The translations under genes were made by a program, and so were the position numbers. Positions 25,001-38,300 of a stretch of DNA of 64,000 nt are shown here, one piece after another. Under the pieces are notes generated by a model, which saw nothing but the letters and a program-made list of their open reading frames with translations, did no database searches and had not been told where the DNA came from. This DNA comes from Icerya purchasi. Its lineage: Eukaryota > Arthropoda > Insecta > Hemiptera > Monophlebidae. Numbering within the stretch: position 1 is the first letter of the stretch; each line of letters opens with the position of its first letter. The stretch is taken from contig CM077116.1 in NCBI GenBank assembly GCA_039619475.1, forward strand, positions 296,526,464-296,590,463. Direction: 5' to 3'.

Positions 25001-25600
25001 TCCTGTATTTGTATTTTGGTTGTAGTATCGGGTAAAAATTATAAAATTTGTTACAATATTCGAATTAAATTTTAACCATATCGAGAGAACATTAAACTTT
25101 GGCCTAAAAAATAATGTTGCTCGACGAAAACGGGCTGCATTATTTTTCGTCATTTAAATTTACTTTACATAAACAGGGAAACCGGTTTATCGTGCTACTA
25201 CGTTCCTATTGACTCTTCATCTTTAAAATACAACATTGATTAACTCTTAGATCGAAAAATATTGTAGCCCCGCAACCTATAATGTTGCATAAACAGTTGT
25301 CTTCGAAACATATGCTTCGTGTATTTTTTATCAAAAGTTTACTGGTTAAATAATTCTTCTATTAGTATGGCAGTGCTTAGACCTCTATATGTACATTCTA
25401 ACTGTACAGATATAGGCATAGTGTACTAGGAAACTGTTACATGCAGTACTTACACTAGGAACTGATTATAAATGTTTGATTTATCAATATACAAGTGCAG
25501 TTCTATTTATGTCTGCTACTATCAATTAGCGTGCATATGACGATATGCATATTTCCCATTGCCTTCCACGTGATTATTAATGGTTAATATAATTATTTAT
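22090..25600. other. Noncoding A+T-rich DNA
   Basis: No supported gene, no tandem array and no element end recognised in this 3.5-kb stretch. Confidence 0.5.
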
Positions 25601-25629
25601 TTTTGTTATTTCTGTTTTCGCCTAGGATC

Positions 25630-26194
25630 AAACTTAAAACAACGGAAGTGGAGTGCTTTAGCAACTAGGATCACGACGATCATTAAGGGTCAAAATTGAG
25701 TCGTAATTCTCTAATGTTATTAGCATCGAGAACGGCATACCACACGGTTTTGCTTGTTGTTGAATGCATTCAGCACCAGTGACATCCCGACTGTTCGTTG
25801 ACGACCTATGTATCTCCGTAATCTCCAATGAAAACCTCAAATATTTCAGTCCATTTTTCAGAACACAATCTCTAAACTCCAAAAATAGTCAGAAATCATT
25901 GGTGTAAACTCCCTTTTCTTCTAAGACGGTATGTGTTGATTTCTACAGGAGGCGATCTGTAGCCAACAGAATATCGTTCAATCTAAACAATACTATCATT
26001 CCGAATCGTTCTTCAACCAAATTTCTCGGTCTACCGTTTGATAGTAAATTAACTTGTCATTAACATATTTTCAATTTAAAATCTGACTGCATGAAAACAT
26101 TCTTTTAACTTCATCCGAAGTTACAGCCCAATGTGTATTAAGCTTTAATTTTAAGTAAAATAAATTATGGCAGTCAAGTGCACTCCTCGACTTC

Positions 26195-26239
<45 letters not shown>

Positions 26240-27345
26240 CGGACATTGGCTACTATTCACCATTCCGCATTATGGATTATAACGGGAGCCCATTTTACAC
26301 CCCCCTGTGGTAGTATCTGCGTGTTGACAGGCGATCTTTTACTCAAAGTTTATTAATTCTGGTTGATTTTATCAGGTATTATTCCTTTTCTATGATTGAA
26401 TACCCAGTTTCCTGAAATCAGCTTCGTCTCAACTTTCAATAATGATCCGTGTTTAGTAATCGCGGACCTACCCTTTTCAGTTTAGAGAATTTCAGGCAGT
26501 CGTCTGAAATAACCTTCATCTATAGAAACTCGAGTCAATAACAACGAACTTCACGATTTTATGGAAATATGGAAAATTCAAGGTGTATCAGACCAACTTA
26601 TACAGGAAGCATCTGAAATTATTAGGCAGTATCCCAACGTTGTCTGCTGTTATACTGGTGAAACAGAAGCACCTTCCTTCAAACGCTCATCACTCACAGC
26701 GTATGGTAACATCTGCATAATCTGTCTCAGCGATTAAGTATCCTAACTACAGAACTATACGCGATTCTTTTGTACTTGGAGACAGTCCGATCGTCCATAG
26801 TTACACGCCGGGAAGCACTTTTAGTTACAGATTCCCTAGTGGTTGTAAGGACATCAGGGGATGGCACTTGCGGACGTGCATTAATGAATAAAAGTCTATC
26901 ACTTATAATAAAGTGACAGAGAAATGACGGTAATCTGATCATATTATAAATCCCAGACGCTGGGATCCCCGGAAATGAGAGAATGAACGTAGTAACCCAT
27001 TCCACCATGATGGTCTCTGGTCCGCAAGGTTCTTTTGTCTCTTCTAATCAGACACCAGTGGAACCAAAAATATCTTGCAACACGCTTTTTCCTTCAGAGT
27101 ATTAAAAAGTCAGTCGAGCCGCGATGGCCTCTCGATAAGACAGCACTAGCGGACTACTGTGCGCTTAGCTGCATGCATCAAGGTGACACATGTATGTCGC
27201 ACAATCACGTGTTAGATAGAGAGGATCCACCAACCGTTTACCTGTTTTGCGCTAGCCATCATCTACCGAGCACATCATTTTGCAGTGCCCAGTATTATTG
27301 TCCTACCGAACTAATTTACAAGTGACTTTTTCGAATATAGTAGCG
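25630..27345 (+). mobile_element. Decayed LINE with RT and RNase H (I/R1-like)
   Basis: At 25720-26060 one frame reads IENGIPHGFACC, then FVDDLCISVISNE with the FVDD catalytic box, and then KFLGLPFDSKL in a neighbouring frame, the order seen in LINE reverse transcriptases. At 26727-26900 LSILTTELYAILLYLETV and LLVTDSLVVVR match an RNase H domain, and AGIPGNERMN at 26953-26985 matches its H-GI-GNE box with the His lost. Near 27220-27305 a Cys-rich end (LFCASHHLPSTSFC) resembles the C-terminal knuckle. Frameshifts, stops and a (TA)n tract at 26198-26237 break it. Confidence 0.7.
26198..26237. repeat. (TA)n microsatellite
   Basis: About 20 TA units inside the RT/RNase H LINE relic. Confidence 0.95.
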
Positions 27346-27349
27346 CAAC

Positions 27350-29790
27350 GGGGTTAACAGTTCTGTTCATAAGTGGAATGGCCTAAGCTAGTATATAATT
27401 TAAAATAGACTTTAGACCGTAATAGTCTTAGTAATTTCAGCCGGTCTTTAAATTGAACAAATTTTACATTATCAATTTAAATATATATATTAAAAAAAAG
27501 CGCCTAGTCGAAGAAAAAATATTACAACTACAAGTGGTACCATAAGATTTCTTGGTAAGAAAATATGGCAAAAAAAATAAAAAAATATCGGAAAAATAAA
27601 ATAGTTATGGGTAATTTTCATATCATTCAAGAAAATTACAAAACTCGGTATTTAACAAAAGATATTTAAATAAAAATTCTAGTAGCACAGAAAATATATT
27701 TATACATGAAAAAGGTCAGAAACGCCTTTAGATTAAATGGTACCATACAAAAGATGTTTCATTGAAGGGAGAGCGATGACTAAGTTTTGTATGTGAGTGC
27801 GTGTATAATTCATAAATTTTTCAGAAATGAAAACCGCAGATTACTTATTTAATATGAAACGTTTCACCGCACAATCATTATTTTTAACGATAAACATCAA
27901 AAAATATAAAACTGCTAAGATAGACAGATGATATTTCGTATTTAAAATGTGTCTAAATGCAAAAAAATTTTAAAATTCCAATTATCATTAGACACTACTG
28001 CTAACGTAAACTTTTTTGCACTGCTTCACATAAATATACATTTATATATATGTTAATTCTTACTGAAAATATATACATATGCTACTGATATTCAAAGCAC
28101 AATATGTATTTGTAGATACGATCATCATACATTTTATGTTAAATCAATCTAAAACCATCCTTCGAATTTAAATTTCAAAACCATTCATTGCTTGATTTTA
28201 ATAAAATTTCAGAAATTTAGAATTTTAAAATACACCTTCATCTTTATCAAATATTTAATTTCATCTAAGAAAGTATTACGACGTTCCTTTTAAAAATGGT
28301 ATCTTTGAAAAACTTAAAAATTAAACTAAACGCTTCAAAAAAATAAAAAAATACGGCACGGATCTTTTACTTCTGCCGTGCTTCTCTTTGAAAAAAAAAT
28401 AAAACGGATCGTTAAATGAAAATCACCACAACAAAAAATTACCCGACGAACACTTCGATACAATTTATTAAATGTTCTATATAAAAATTCCTTTTTTTCA
28501 ATTTTATACTGCATTAAATATTCTACCAAGTGCAGCTGTTTAACATCAGTAATAAGACATAACTTTTAAGTACATCCATAAAAATAATTCGCATTCCTTC
28601 ATTTTCAAACATGGAAGAAAAAAACAAAGAAACAAACAGAAAAAAATCAGTATCCACGATATTAAAAATTAGACACCATGAACTTACCACCACCAATGAA
28701 ATAAACTGTATTTATAAAGTAAAGTTAACGTAATTTTCATATACTGGTTTATTTTTATTCACTTGACAATTTTATTATACTAGACCTACCGCATGTTATT
28801 TTATATAAACCGATTTCAGGAACAAACCCATAACACAGTTCTGACATTGCCTATCTATCTGTTTCTCTCTTGTTGCTCATGCTCAAAAGGAAAGTAAGGG
28901 GGCACGTACTTTATTAGTGTATTGCCGAGCAGCATTACTGAAATATCACATTTTTATTTCACCGCGATGAAAAAACTAAAATATATTCAGTTAATAAAAT
29001 TTAAGATGGAGCATAGAAATAAAGCATAACCGATGCAAAGAAGCATATTATAACCGGTTATGTAGATAACATTTACTTCGCGTAAGATTGCTAGGGGAAG
29101 GGTGACATCTTAAAACAATCATTTTTATTAAATAATAAGAAAACAAAATTATTTATACTTATATATTAAAAAAAATATATTCAAAAGTATAAGTAAAGAT
29201 AAAATAAATAAATTCCTTAATAACAAACAGAAATAAGTATAAGGATCGGCTAACAACACAGAGTTCGCTTAATTAAAACTAAAAATGCACTATACGCGAA
29301 AACGTTTCTTTAAATTGAGGTATTTATTTTAATTTATTAAAGTAAATTATTTTATGCTTATTTTTGTTTGCTATTAAGGAACTTATTTATTTCATATTTA
29401 TAACTTTTAACAAATAGATTATGGACTTATCCACATATAAGTAAAGAGTTATTCCCAATTAATTTTTTTCATTTTCTTCCCCTTTCTGTTAAATATTTAA
29501 TAAAATATTTATAATTTTATTTCTATATCATAAATCTTAATGAAAAACTATTTAAAGTGCTTTAGAATTTTTAGTTAGGTAAGCCCGATCGCATTATAAT
29601 AAACATTTAAAGTAAAATTCACAAAACCCCGCCAGCAGTCAGAAATTTATTTATATAAATATGGAAATATACATATTCGATAGACAGAGACAAAGAAAAA
29701 GAAAACCGAGTGTGTATGTATATGTAAATTTTTCATAATTAAAAAAAAACAAAAAAACAAAACTTTGTTTATAAGAATGAAACTCTCTTG
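27350..29790. other. Noncoding A+T-rich DNA
   Basis: No gene, RNA or clear repeat family recognised. If the PDZ gene continues downstream this may be intron. Confidence 0.5.
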
Positions 29791-30057
29791 CCTACTACAC
29801 TTATGATATGATATGATCAGTGTTATTTCCTATTCTTTTTTTTTCGACGCACGTGGGCTATGTTACATCATTGCGGCCATGTTTGCTCGAACTTTATTGC
29901 TTTAGTTTTATTTCATTACGCTTTACGATTCACCTAGCGGATTCAATTTGCTTGTATATATACACACTATCCTGCTGGTCTGGTTTATTCGTTGAAATTG
30001 TTAGTAGCCAGATGGTTTCGCGCCAGACCCAAAAAAAAAAAAAAAAAAAAAAAAAAA
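29790..30057 (+). mobile_element. Short poly-A-tailed retroposon
   Basis: The segment ends in a run of about 27 A after GTTTCGCGCCAGACCC. It shares GTTACATCATTGCGGCCATGTTTG-like sequence with the insertion at 14510-14540. It may be a SINE or 5' truncated LINE; no Pol III boxes were seen. Confidence 0.5.
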
Positions 30058-30732
30058 GATGCTTTCACTAAAATTACTGTTAGTAGTCTCGTAAAAATGA
30101 AGAAAGATTTTACAGCTAAAAATATTATTCCCACGCTGATAGATAGAATAAAAGTATGTAAGAATTGTTGAAATACTTTCAAAAAGAAGTTAACGAATCG
30201 TTACCAACTTTTCGGCAAGTTACTTATCCCTTAATAAGCAAAAAATAAATGGTACCGATGCGCAATAAGAATAAAAATTATTTTTATTCGCGAAAATATT
30301 AATTATTGTCAAATATTAATATATAACCTGAAAACCGCGAATAAAATTAACCTTGGAGCTGCACAATTTCATATTAGAAAAAATTGCAGATTTTCCATAA
30401 GGTAAAATTGAAAACAGAAAACAACTATCACCGTGTATTACAAAAGTCCGCTAAATGTATAATTGCATACATTTACAATTTAGCATCTTGATTATAATTC
30501 ACGGATTTCGTATTAACAATAAACAGTGAAAGAACAGGGATTCAACAGAGTAACATTAATCACTTCGGTTTGGGGCTCATGTTAGTATTATTAATAATTT
30601 CAAAACCAAATACTGTTTTCTCAACTTGAACTTTTTTTACTTCCAAACAAAATTTCAAATATATAATTGTTCTGGACTTTTTCTGAAATTGTTCAGTAAT
30701 GTAAAAACTAAAAGGAAAAACAAATTACTTAC

Positions 30733-30823
30733 TTGTAGTGTAGCCGAATTCATCCTCATCCTCATTGTCAGCCAAAATTTCTTCTTGACTCCTTCTTAAA
30801 CTGCCAGCACTGCAACGCATTAT
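30733..30823 (-). CDS. PDZ gene exon: acidic DEFGY motif before next PDZ
   Basis: This 91-bp exon encodes [19 protein letters not shown] followed by [11 protein letters not shown]. It starts after acceptor ttcttacag, in phase with the previous exon, and ends in phase 1 at a perfect donor, AA followed by gtaagt. The acidic run plus FGY matches the segment that immediately precedes a PDZ in MPDZ/PATJ proteins. This anchors the family assignment and predicts that the next exon, at lower coordinates or outside the window, begins a PDZ domain. Confidence 0.85.
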
Positions 30824-33800
30824 CTGTAAGAAGTATGCTTGTTAATCATCAAAAAAATTGTGAAAAAAAAAACATTCATTAAACTAAGATCCGACGGATT
30901 CAATACAATTATCTTTCATCATTTAGATATTCATAAGAACAAATTATACCGTCAAAGAGTACCTAGTTTTATTGCTTTTCCATTTATTGATGCACAGAAA
31001 TACATTAATTTAATTAGTAATTAATAATGTAAAGAATCGCAATTTAAATAGAAGAATCTATAAAAATAATTATTTCGCGACAAAATGGGCATACGCATTT
31101 ACGATTATCATGACAGCGATTATAGTTAATTCATTTACGCACATATATAATCCCAGTAGCAAGCCGCTGCTTTGCGGTTAGGGTTTTTACCCAAAGGCTA
31201 GGATGTCACCCCGAAATAGTGGCATCTTCTTCCTTTCCTTCCTTCTTTCCTTTCTTTTCTCTATCTTTCTTTTCATTACGAAGATTTCCTAACCGTTCCT
31301 GTACTATGCCCGCATTATTTCATCAGTGCTGGCAGGTCCAGTCGTCTTGGTCTTCCTTGCCACTGGATCGCCTGCCTGTACTAAGTAGGCGACATAAGAG
31401 ATTTTTTCTGCACTACTACTCTTATGTTCCCATTAAGCGCGGCTATGCTGCTCCTGTCCGTTTCAACCTCCACATTTTACACAAAACCCATTCTCAAAAA
31501 TCAGCATGAAAATACCGCAAATAAAGAATAATGCTGAATCCACGGAGTAAATTCTAATCCATTCATCAGGCAACGGACGACCTCCTGTAGCGATGCAGGT
31601 TGGTTCGAGTTCCCTCATGCCTACAAGGTATAGAACTTTCCAGGAGGGAACACTTTTTCGATCTAGATATCGAGTTAACAATAAAAGTTGGAATTTCGCA
31701 TCATGGAATGTTAGGACGTTGCTGGATTCTAAAGAGGTACCAGCAAGAAGAACGGCTGTAATACTAAGAGAATTAAGAAGGTACAATATCGATATTGCTG
31801 CTTTGAGTGAAACACGGATGCCCGATGAAATTAAACTCATAGAAGATCACTCAGGATATGCGTTATATTGGAAAGGTGTCCTTCCAGGCCATAAAAGATA
31901 ACATGGAATCGAAATAGTCATAACAAAAACACTAACGTGCTATATTACTGCAGAGCCGGTTGGAATAAGCGAGCGATTGATGGCAATGAAAATTCGACTA
32001 CCTAAAGCTCCTGAAACAATAATAGTAAGTGTATATGCACCAACGCTAGATAGCGAAACCGGATTAACAGATTCCTTCCATGAAGAACTACAAGAAGTAA
32101 TAAATACAGTGCGAGCAAGCGAATATCTAATTATAATGGGAGACTTCAATGCAAGAGCCGGCAATAATTTCCATGTTTGGAGAGACATAATCGGGCCACA
32201 TGGCATTGGTAAAGTAAACGAAAATGGAGACTGCTCGATTTCTGCCATAAAAATAGCCTGTTTATAACAAATACTAATTATCAAATCAAATCAGTTTATT
32301 GTGTACGTTTATAACACTAAAAGACATACACAAGGGCACATGGATATATCCGCGCTCGAAACAGCCTCATATTATAGACTATGTGATCATCAAGCAAAGA
32401 CACAAAAGCGACTGTTTAATAACATACGTAATGCGAGGTACAGATGGCGACACGGATCATATGCTTGTTTATTCTCAATTTTGATTCGGACACTGTACTC
32501 GGTATTAGCAAAAAGTTAGTAAAGTTAACAACAGAAGGGTTACCTATGATCTTAATGCTTTAAAAGATAAAGATGTTATTAGAAAGTTGAAAACCACAAT
32601 GATGGAAACTTTTAATGAAACGGATCAAACGGAAAGGGTCTCATATCATGTGCTATTGGAATCAGTTAAAGGAAAAAATAAACACAGCGTGTAAAACAAT
32701 TTTAGCCTATAAAAATAAAAAACAAGAGGACTGGTTTGAAATTATTGCAGGAGAAATTGTAATGTAGTTAGAAAAGAAAAAGAAAGCATTTATAGACTGG
32801 ATGGCAGATAAAGGTAATAAGGACAAACGAAATGCCTACAAAACTGTAATGGCACTTGTCCAAAAGGAAATCAGGAAAATTAAAAACCAATGGTGGGAGT
32901 CAAGATGGAAACAATATTATGAAAGGCTGTTAAACAGTGAATGCAGAATTGATCCTGATGTTCTCAGTTACCTTCCAAACAATGCGGTAAATGAAGAACT
33001 CGACTTAGCTCCCACCATACAAGAAATCAAGGCCGCTATTAAAAGCTGCAAAAACAAGAAGGCAGCAGGTGTGGATGGCATCCCCGCCGATATATACAAA
33101 GTTGCAGGAAATTAAATAGCTGCACTATTGCATGAATTGTTCGCACGTATATGGACAGAGGGAGACGACCCGTAAGATTTTAAAGGTGCTATGTTAATCA
33201 ATATTTACAAAAATAAGGGCAACAAAGCTGTCTGAGATAATTACAGAGGTATTTCTTTATTATGTTCGGCTGGAAAAATTCTCAGTAAGATAATACAAAC
33301 AAGACTACAAGCACTTTTAGATGCTTGCATTCCGAAAAAACAGTGTGGTTTCCGTCAGCAAATAAGTACGACAGATATGGTTTCCTCGATGCGGCAGATT
33401 ATTGAAAAAGCCAGGGAACAAAACACTAAGTTGTACATAGCTTTTATAGATGTCAAAAAAGCTTTTGACTCAGTGGGGAGGGGCGCATTATGGACGTGTT
33501 TAGAAAGCATTGGATGTCCACCAAAGATGCTAAGAGTAATGCAGCAGTTGCATAATGGCATGAAAACTTCTGTAATTACCGATACCGGAATCTCAGATGC
33601 ATTCGATATAAATACTGGAATCAAACAGGGCTGTGTACTGGCACCAATGTTGTTTAATTTTTACATAAGTGTAATCCATACTGTCTTCAGACAGCATACC
33701 TGTAATACCGGTGCAAGAATAAAGTTCCGCTTTGATGGTGGTCTATATAATTTGGCCAAATTTAACTCAAAAAAAGCGACTAAACATTTTACGATCGAAA

Positions 33801-34724
33801 ACCTACAGTACGTGGATGACTGTGCTTTAATATATGAAAAGCCTGATATACTATAAAGTGCCATAACTTATTTGGAGAAAGCTTATCGAAAATTCGGCCG
33901 AAGGGTAAATTGTGAAAAAACTGAGATTTTGCAAGTAAATATAAATTCTAACGATACAGCTGATTTATATATAGAAGACAAAAAACTGAGAAATGTGAAC
34001 ACCTTCAAGTATCTTGGAAGTAATGTAAGCAATTACGCGAACTTAGATGACGAAATTGCTTATCGAATTAGAAATGCAAATTCGGCGTACGGCTAAGGTT
34101 GCAGTATACAAAGCTATAATACTCCGACATTATTATATGGAAGTGAAACATGGCCGATCATGAAAAGACACATAACAAAGTTAGGTCTTCCATCAGAGTG
34201 TAATAAGAAGAATATTGAAAATAAGCTGGAAACACCATGTCTCAAATGAGAAAATGCTAGACCTAGCAGTAGTTCAGCCTATTGAACAAATCTTGACTGC
34301 AAGGCGCTTGAGATGGGTTGGACATGTAATACGAATGAAGCATGATCGCATACCAAAGAAAATGCTATATGGTATACTAGAGGCTGGAAAGCGACAAATT
34401 GGTAGACCTAAGTTATGCTATAAAGATGTATTGGCGAACGATATACAAACTATGAAAATAAACCCAAAGAAAACTAAGTGGGAAACAATTGCACAAAACA
34501 GGAACAAATAGAGTTCCATTGCGGAGAATATAGTACAGGAACTAACAACAGCACGTAAAAAAAAATAAGAAAAAAGCAACGTCAACTAATCATGGTGCGT
34601 CCACAAGCAACCAGCATCAGACAGTCTGTCACATATGTGGCTTCCGGGCAAATCATTGTATTGGCTTAGAGTCCCATTTTCAATAGCAGTAAAGCGGCAC
34701 TCATACTCGGCAACGAGGGAGATA

Positions 34725-34755
<31 letters not shown>

Positions 34756-35258
34756 TTGAAATTTTTAAATTTTTAAATTTGAAATTTATTTACATACATA
34801 CAACACAATACAATATAATAATACAGGTTATAAACAGGTATATATGTATCATGTGATTACACATACACATACACGCCGGTATACCCAGCATTCACTCTCA
34901 CAAATACACTCTCACACATTTGGGTATACAAGCTCTCACACTGACACATTCATGCAATTTCTGCCTATGCGCTACAGGAGCGCGAGTAGCAGAAAATTTT
35001 CGCTTTTACATGTTTGCATGCTACATGGGCCGATTTATGTTGTTTTGCGTAAGATCAAACATAGTAATTTGGATTTAAGTGAGTTTTATACACATAAGTT
35101 AGCCCATGATTACACTAAATTAATTAATTATTATCAACTATAATAATTTCTAATACAGTTATTAATTATTTTACTTGTGCTCACTTATACCTCCGTCCCC
35201 TATAGCTACCATGTACACTTCAACTATAATGTAAATAGAAACTAGTAATAATACAGTT

Positions 35259-35300
<42 letters not shown>

Positions 35301-38300
35301 AAAGAAAATAAAAATAAGAACATCTGTAAATGACAACAATGATAACCTTTATTATAACAACCGCAGTAAACGTAACAACCATAACAATAACTGCAATTTT
35401 AACAAAAAGTAATAACCATTTAGCAGCTTCGGTCAGAATAATAAAGATATGATAATTATTATTAATGAGTATGATAATAAGAATGTAATCGAAGCAGTTT
35501 GGAACAAGAAACTATGGTACATTATGCAGGTAATCAATTATTAACTTACGTCTGTATTTATAGTTTCTGAGTTTCATTTTAAAAGTTACTGGAAGAGAGT
35601 TAAAAATAACTGGGCCCATATATTTGGCTTGGATTCTTGTATGGTACTTTTTATAAGATGGCACTTTGGCTTTCTCATCTGCAGACGCCCTTGTAATTCC
35701 AGACCTGGTTACAATATTAAACTTATGTTTGTTTTTTATTACATAGTTTAATAGTTGGACTGTGTACAGTTTTGGTACGGTTAACAATTTTTTTGAGTCG
35801 ATGTTGTGTTCCTTACTTGTTAAATTTCTGAATAATGATTTTTGAAGATAATGTAAGGGTTTTGTAAGGTAATCTGCAGCATTTCCCCAGTGCACTATTC
35901 CATATGCTAGTGTAGGTTGATATAATGCTAGATACAATTGTGTGAGTTGTTTAGCATTAAAAAACTGCTTTAGGTAATAGAAAAGATAATTTAATTTTCT
36001 TAATTTTCCCGATAGATAGATGGGATGTTTATTCCATAATAATTTTGAGTCCAGATAGATCCCCAAATATTTTATCTCATACGCTCTGTGGATAAATACA
36101 TTGTCTTCCCACAAGATTTTTAATTGGTTCCACTTACTTTGAGGTAGATAGCTATAAACAATATATTTCGTTTTATTAATGTTAAGACCTATAACGTTTT
36201 TCAACATCCAATCATGAATTTTGTCTACATCAGTTTGAACCAGTTTATTTAAAACATCTTGAAATCTAGAACTTGTAACCAAAACAGTGTCATCAGCATA
36301 GCTAAATAGTTTTCCTGCTACCTTCAGGTTACATAAATCATTAATGTATATTAAAAAGAGGGTAGGCCCTAAAATACTCCCCTGAGGTACTCCATATATT
36401 TGCATTACTTTATCGCTTAGGGTATTATTTATTTTTGTTACAAAATTTCTCTCGGATAGATAAGATTTAAACCAATCAAAAATATGTCCCCGAAAGCCAC
36501 AAGCATATAATTTATCTAGCAGTATTAATAATAATAATAATAATAATATATATATTAAGTTTATTTTTTCTTATTTATTTAAAATAGGCTACAAAATATA
36601 ATAATTTTAAAATAATCCGTGAAATTATGAATCATAACAAAAGAATTTTTAGAAAAATTCCTAAAATTATTTTAAATTTTTAAAATTTTTATCCAAACAA
36701 TTTTCTCTTCCCTCGCTCATAAGGCTAACGTTATTCACTTTAGAATACGTTGTGTGTGTAACCGTCCAAAAACCTTGACTTCCGTGTTGGGTTGGAATGG
36801 GGGAACAATATTTTTGACAATACCTGCGTAGTTGTATCAGCGTTGACGGTATCGAAGAAATGCCATTTTCACTCGAACAGTACATTTAATCGTTTGAACA
36901 AAACTCATACGAGTTGGAAAACATTAAACCGGTTCATCGATTTTTGTTTTCGTCGCTATTTATGGTCTCCTATGTTTTTTCCGTTTATTTACAAAATATC
37001 ACCCTTTCTTTCTTTTTCTGTGCAAAAATTGCGGGCCCGAATAAATCAAAATATTTCTTTTTCTTCTACGAATCGTATTCTGTTTTATTTCTTTTTTACG
37101 TAATAGTTACAGTAAGGTTCAAAATTGCATCTTTTTCTTTTTCCTTCTTTTACTTTTTTTAGTAGTACGCTGAGATCTCATTTCGTTTTGGCTACATTAA
37201 TCGAATAATTTAGAAAACATAATCGCTGTATCGCTGTAATAAATTCAATCAATTCTAAAAGCGATATGTTTTGTTAGTGACAGTAATTCCATCAGTTGAC
37301 TTTTCCTCAATGTTCGTAATGTTTAGCAGTTTTCTTAAGTTGCGTTTTTTCACTAATTTTTAATTTTTTTCCAAGTTAATTTGATCATTGAAATATTTTA
37401 TATGAAAAAATAAGAATTTTTGGATGTAACTTATCAAAAAATTCTATTGATCGTAATCTAGGAGGCGAAATAGAAGGAACATTTTAACAGAAACGTAAAA
37501 GATACGTACGAATTCTTCGCAGTAACATATTAGGAGGTAAAACTGATAGATGCAGCAAGCGGTGAGCGGTAGAACGACCATCGACACGGTGAGCGAGTGG
37601 TTACGATACCAGTGGAAGATAGTTGATTTTCATTTGTTACGATGTTGCCTTCGAGTGATGCTTGAAAATTGTTACTGATTTCCTCGAAACATACCACTTT
37701 GACTGCGGGAAGGTTGTTTTAAGAAAATTGAAAAACAACTGAATATCATCAATTATTTTGCATGAGTATGGGTGGAATGGCAATGTGGATAACCTGTTAC
37801 TTTTTTTCTAGCAAATATCTTCTTGCATGTAGACTTATGATAGGTACACCTTTTTTAATTTCATGTTTCTTATTTGAACCCGTCAACTGCGAACATTAAT
37901 CTAGTGCAATGACGATGTTTTGAACTTTTCAATGTGCTCCCGCACTAGATGTGAATCGAGCTGTTACATCCGAACGAAACTCCAACTGCGATATATGGCA
38001 TTCGACAAGTAACGATTCAGCGAGTGCTGATTTAATCAGGTCCTATACGGCGCATTTCCTGTTTCACTCAATTTTCTTTTACTAGACACTATTCCGTCGT
38101 TTTGATACCCCGAATAGCGCAAAATTCATTTCATAATCGCGATAAAAATAACACCTGAACAGTAGTAAAAAATATACATTTGGATTCCTAGGTGAGCGGC
38201 GGCGCCTTGTATCGTGACCAGCGGATATGCCTGGCTATTTAATTTCGTGCAAATGTATGCATCGGCGATGTCATTTTGATACGCATCAATCAGCATTCAC

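Larger units (their letters stand above)
31165..34726 (+). mobile_element. RTE-like LINE, near full length but disabled
   Basis: Domains are in order: an endonuclease (31593-32484, with [24 protein letters not shown] and IDYVI), an RT (32801-34096, with [16 protein letters not shown] and YVDDCAL) and a C-terminal part (34215-34690) with [23 protein letters not shown] and a final Cys2-His-type finger, [17 protein letters not shown]. This layout matches the RTE-type proteins often annotated as craniofacial development protein 2-like. The 3' end is an (ATA)n tail. Damage is mostly nonsense changes in otherwise continuous frames, plus frameshifts near 32262, 32500-32800 and 34100-34200. It lies just upstream (gene sense) of the last PDZ-gene exon, in its intron, in the opposite orientation. 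Confidence 0.8.

Noticed and set aside
31219..31509. A 96-codon frame before the RTE-like endonuclease
   Set aside because: Ser/Phe-rich start comes from a CT-rich tract. It is most likely the 5' untranslated part of the LINE.
31940..32284. A 114-codon minus-strand frame
   Set aside because: It is the antisense shadow of the endonuclease domain, which has clear family motifs on the plus strand.
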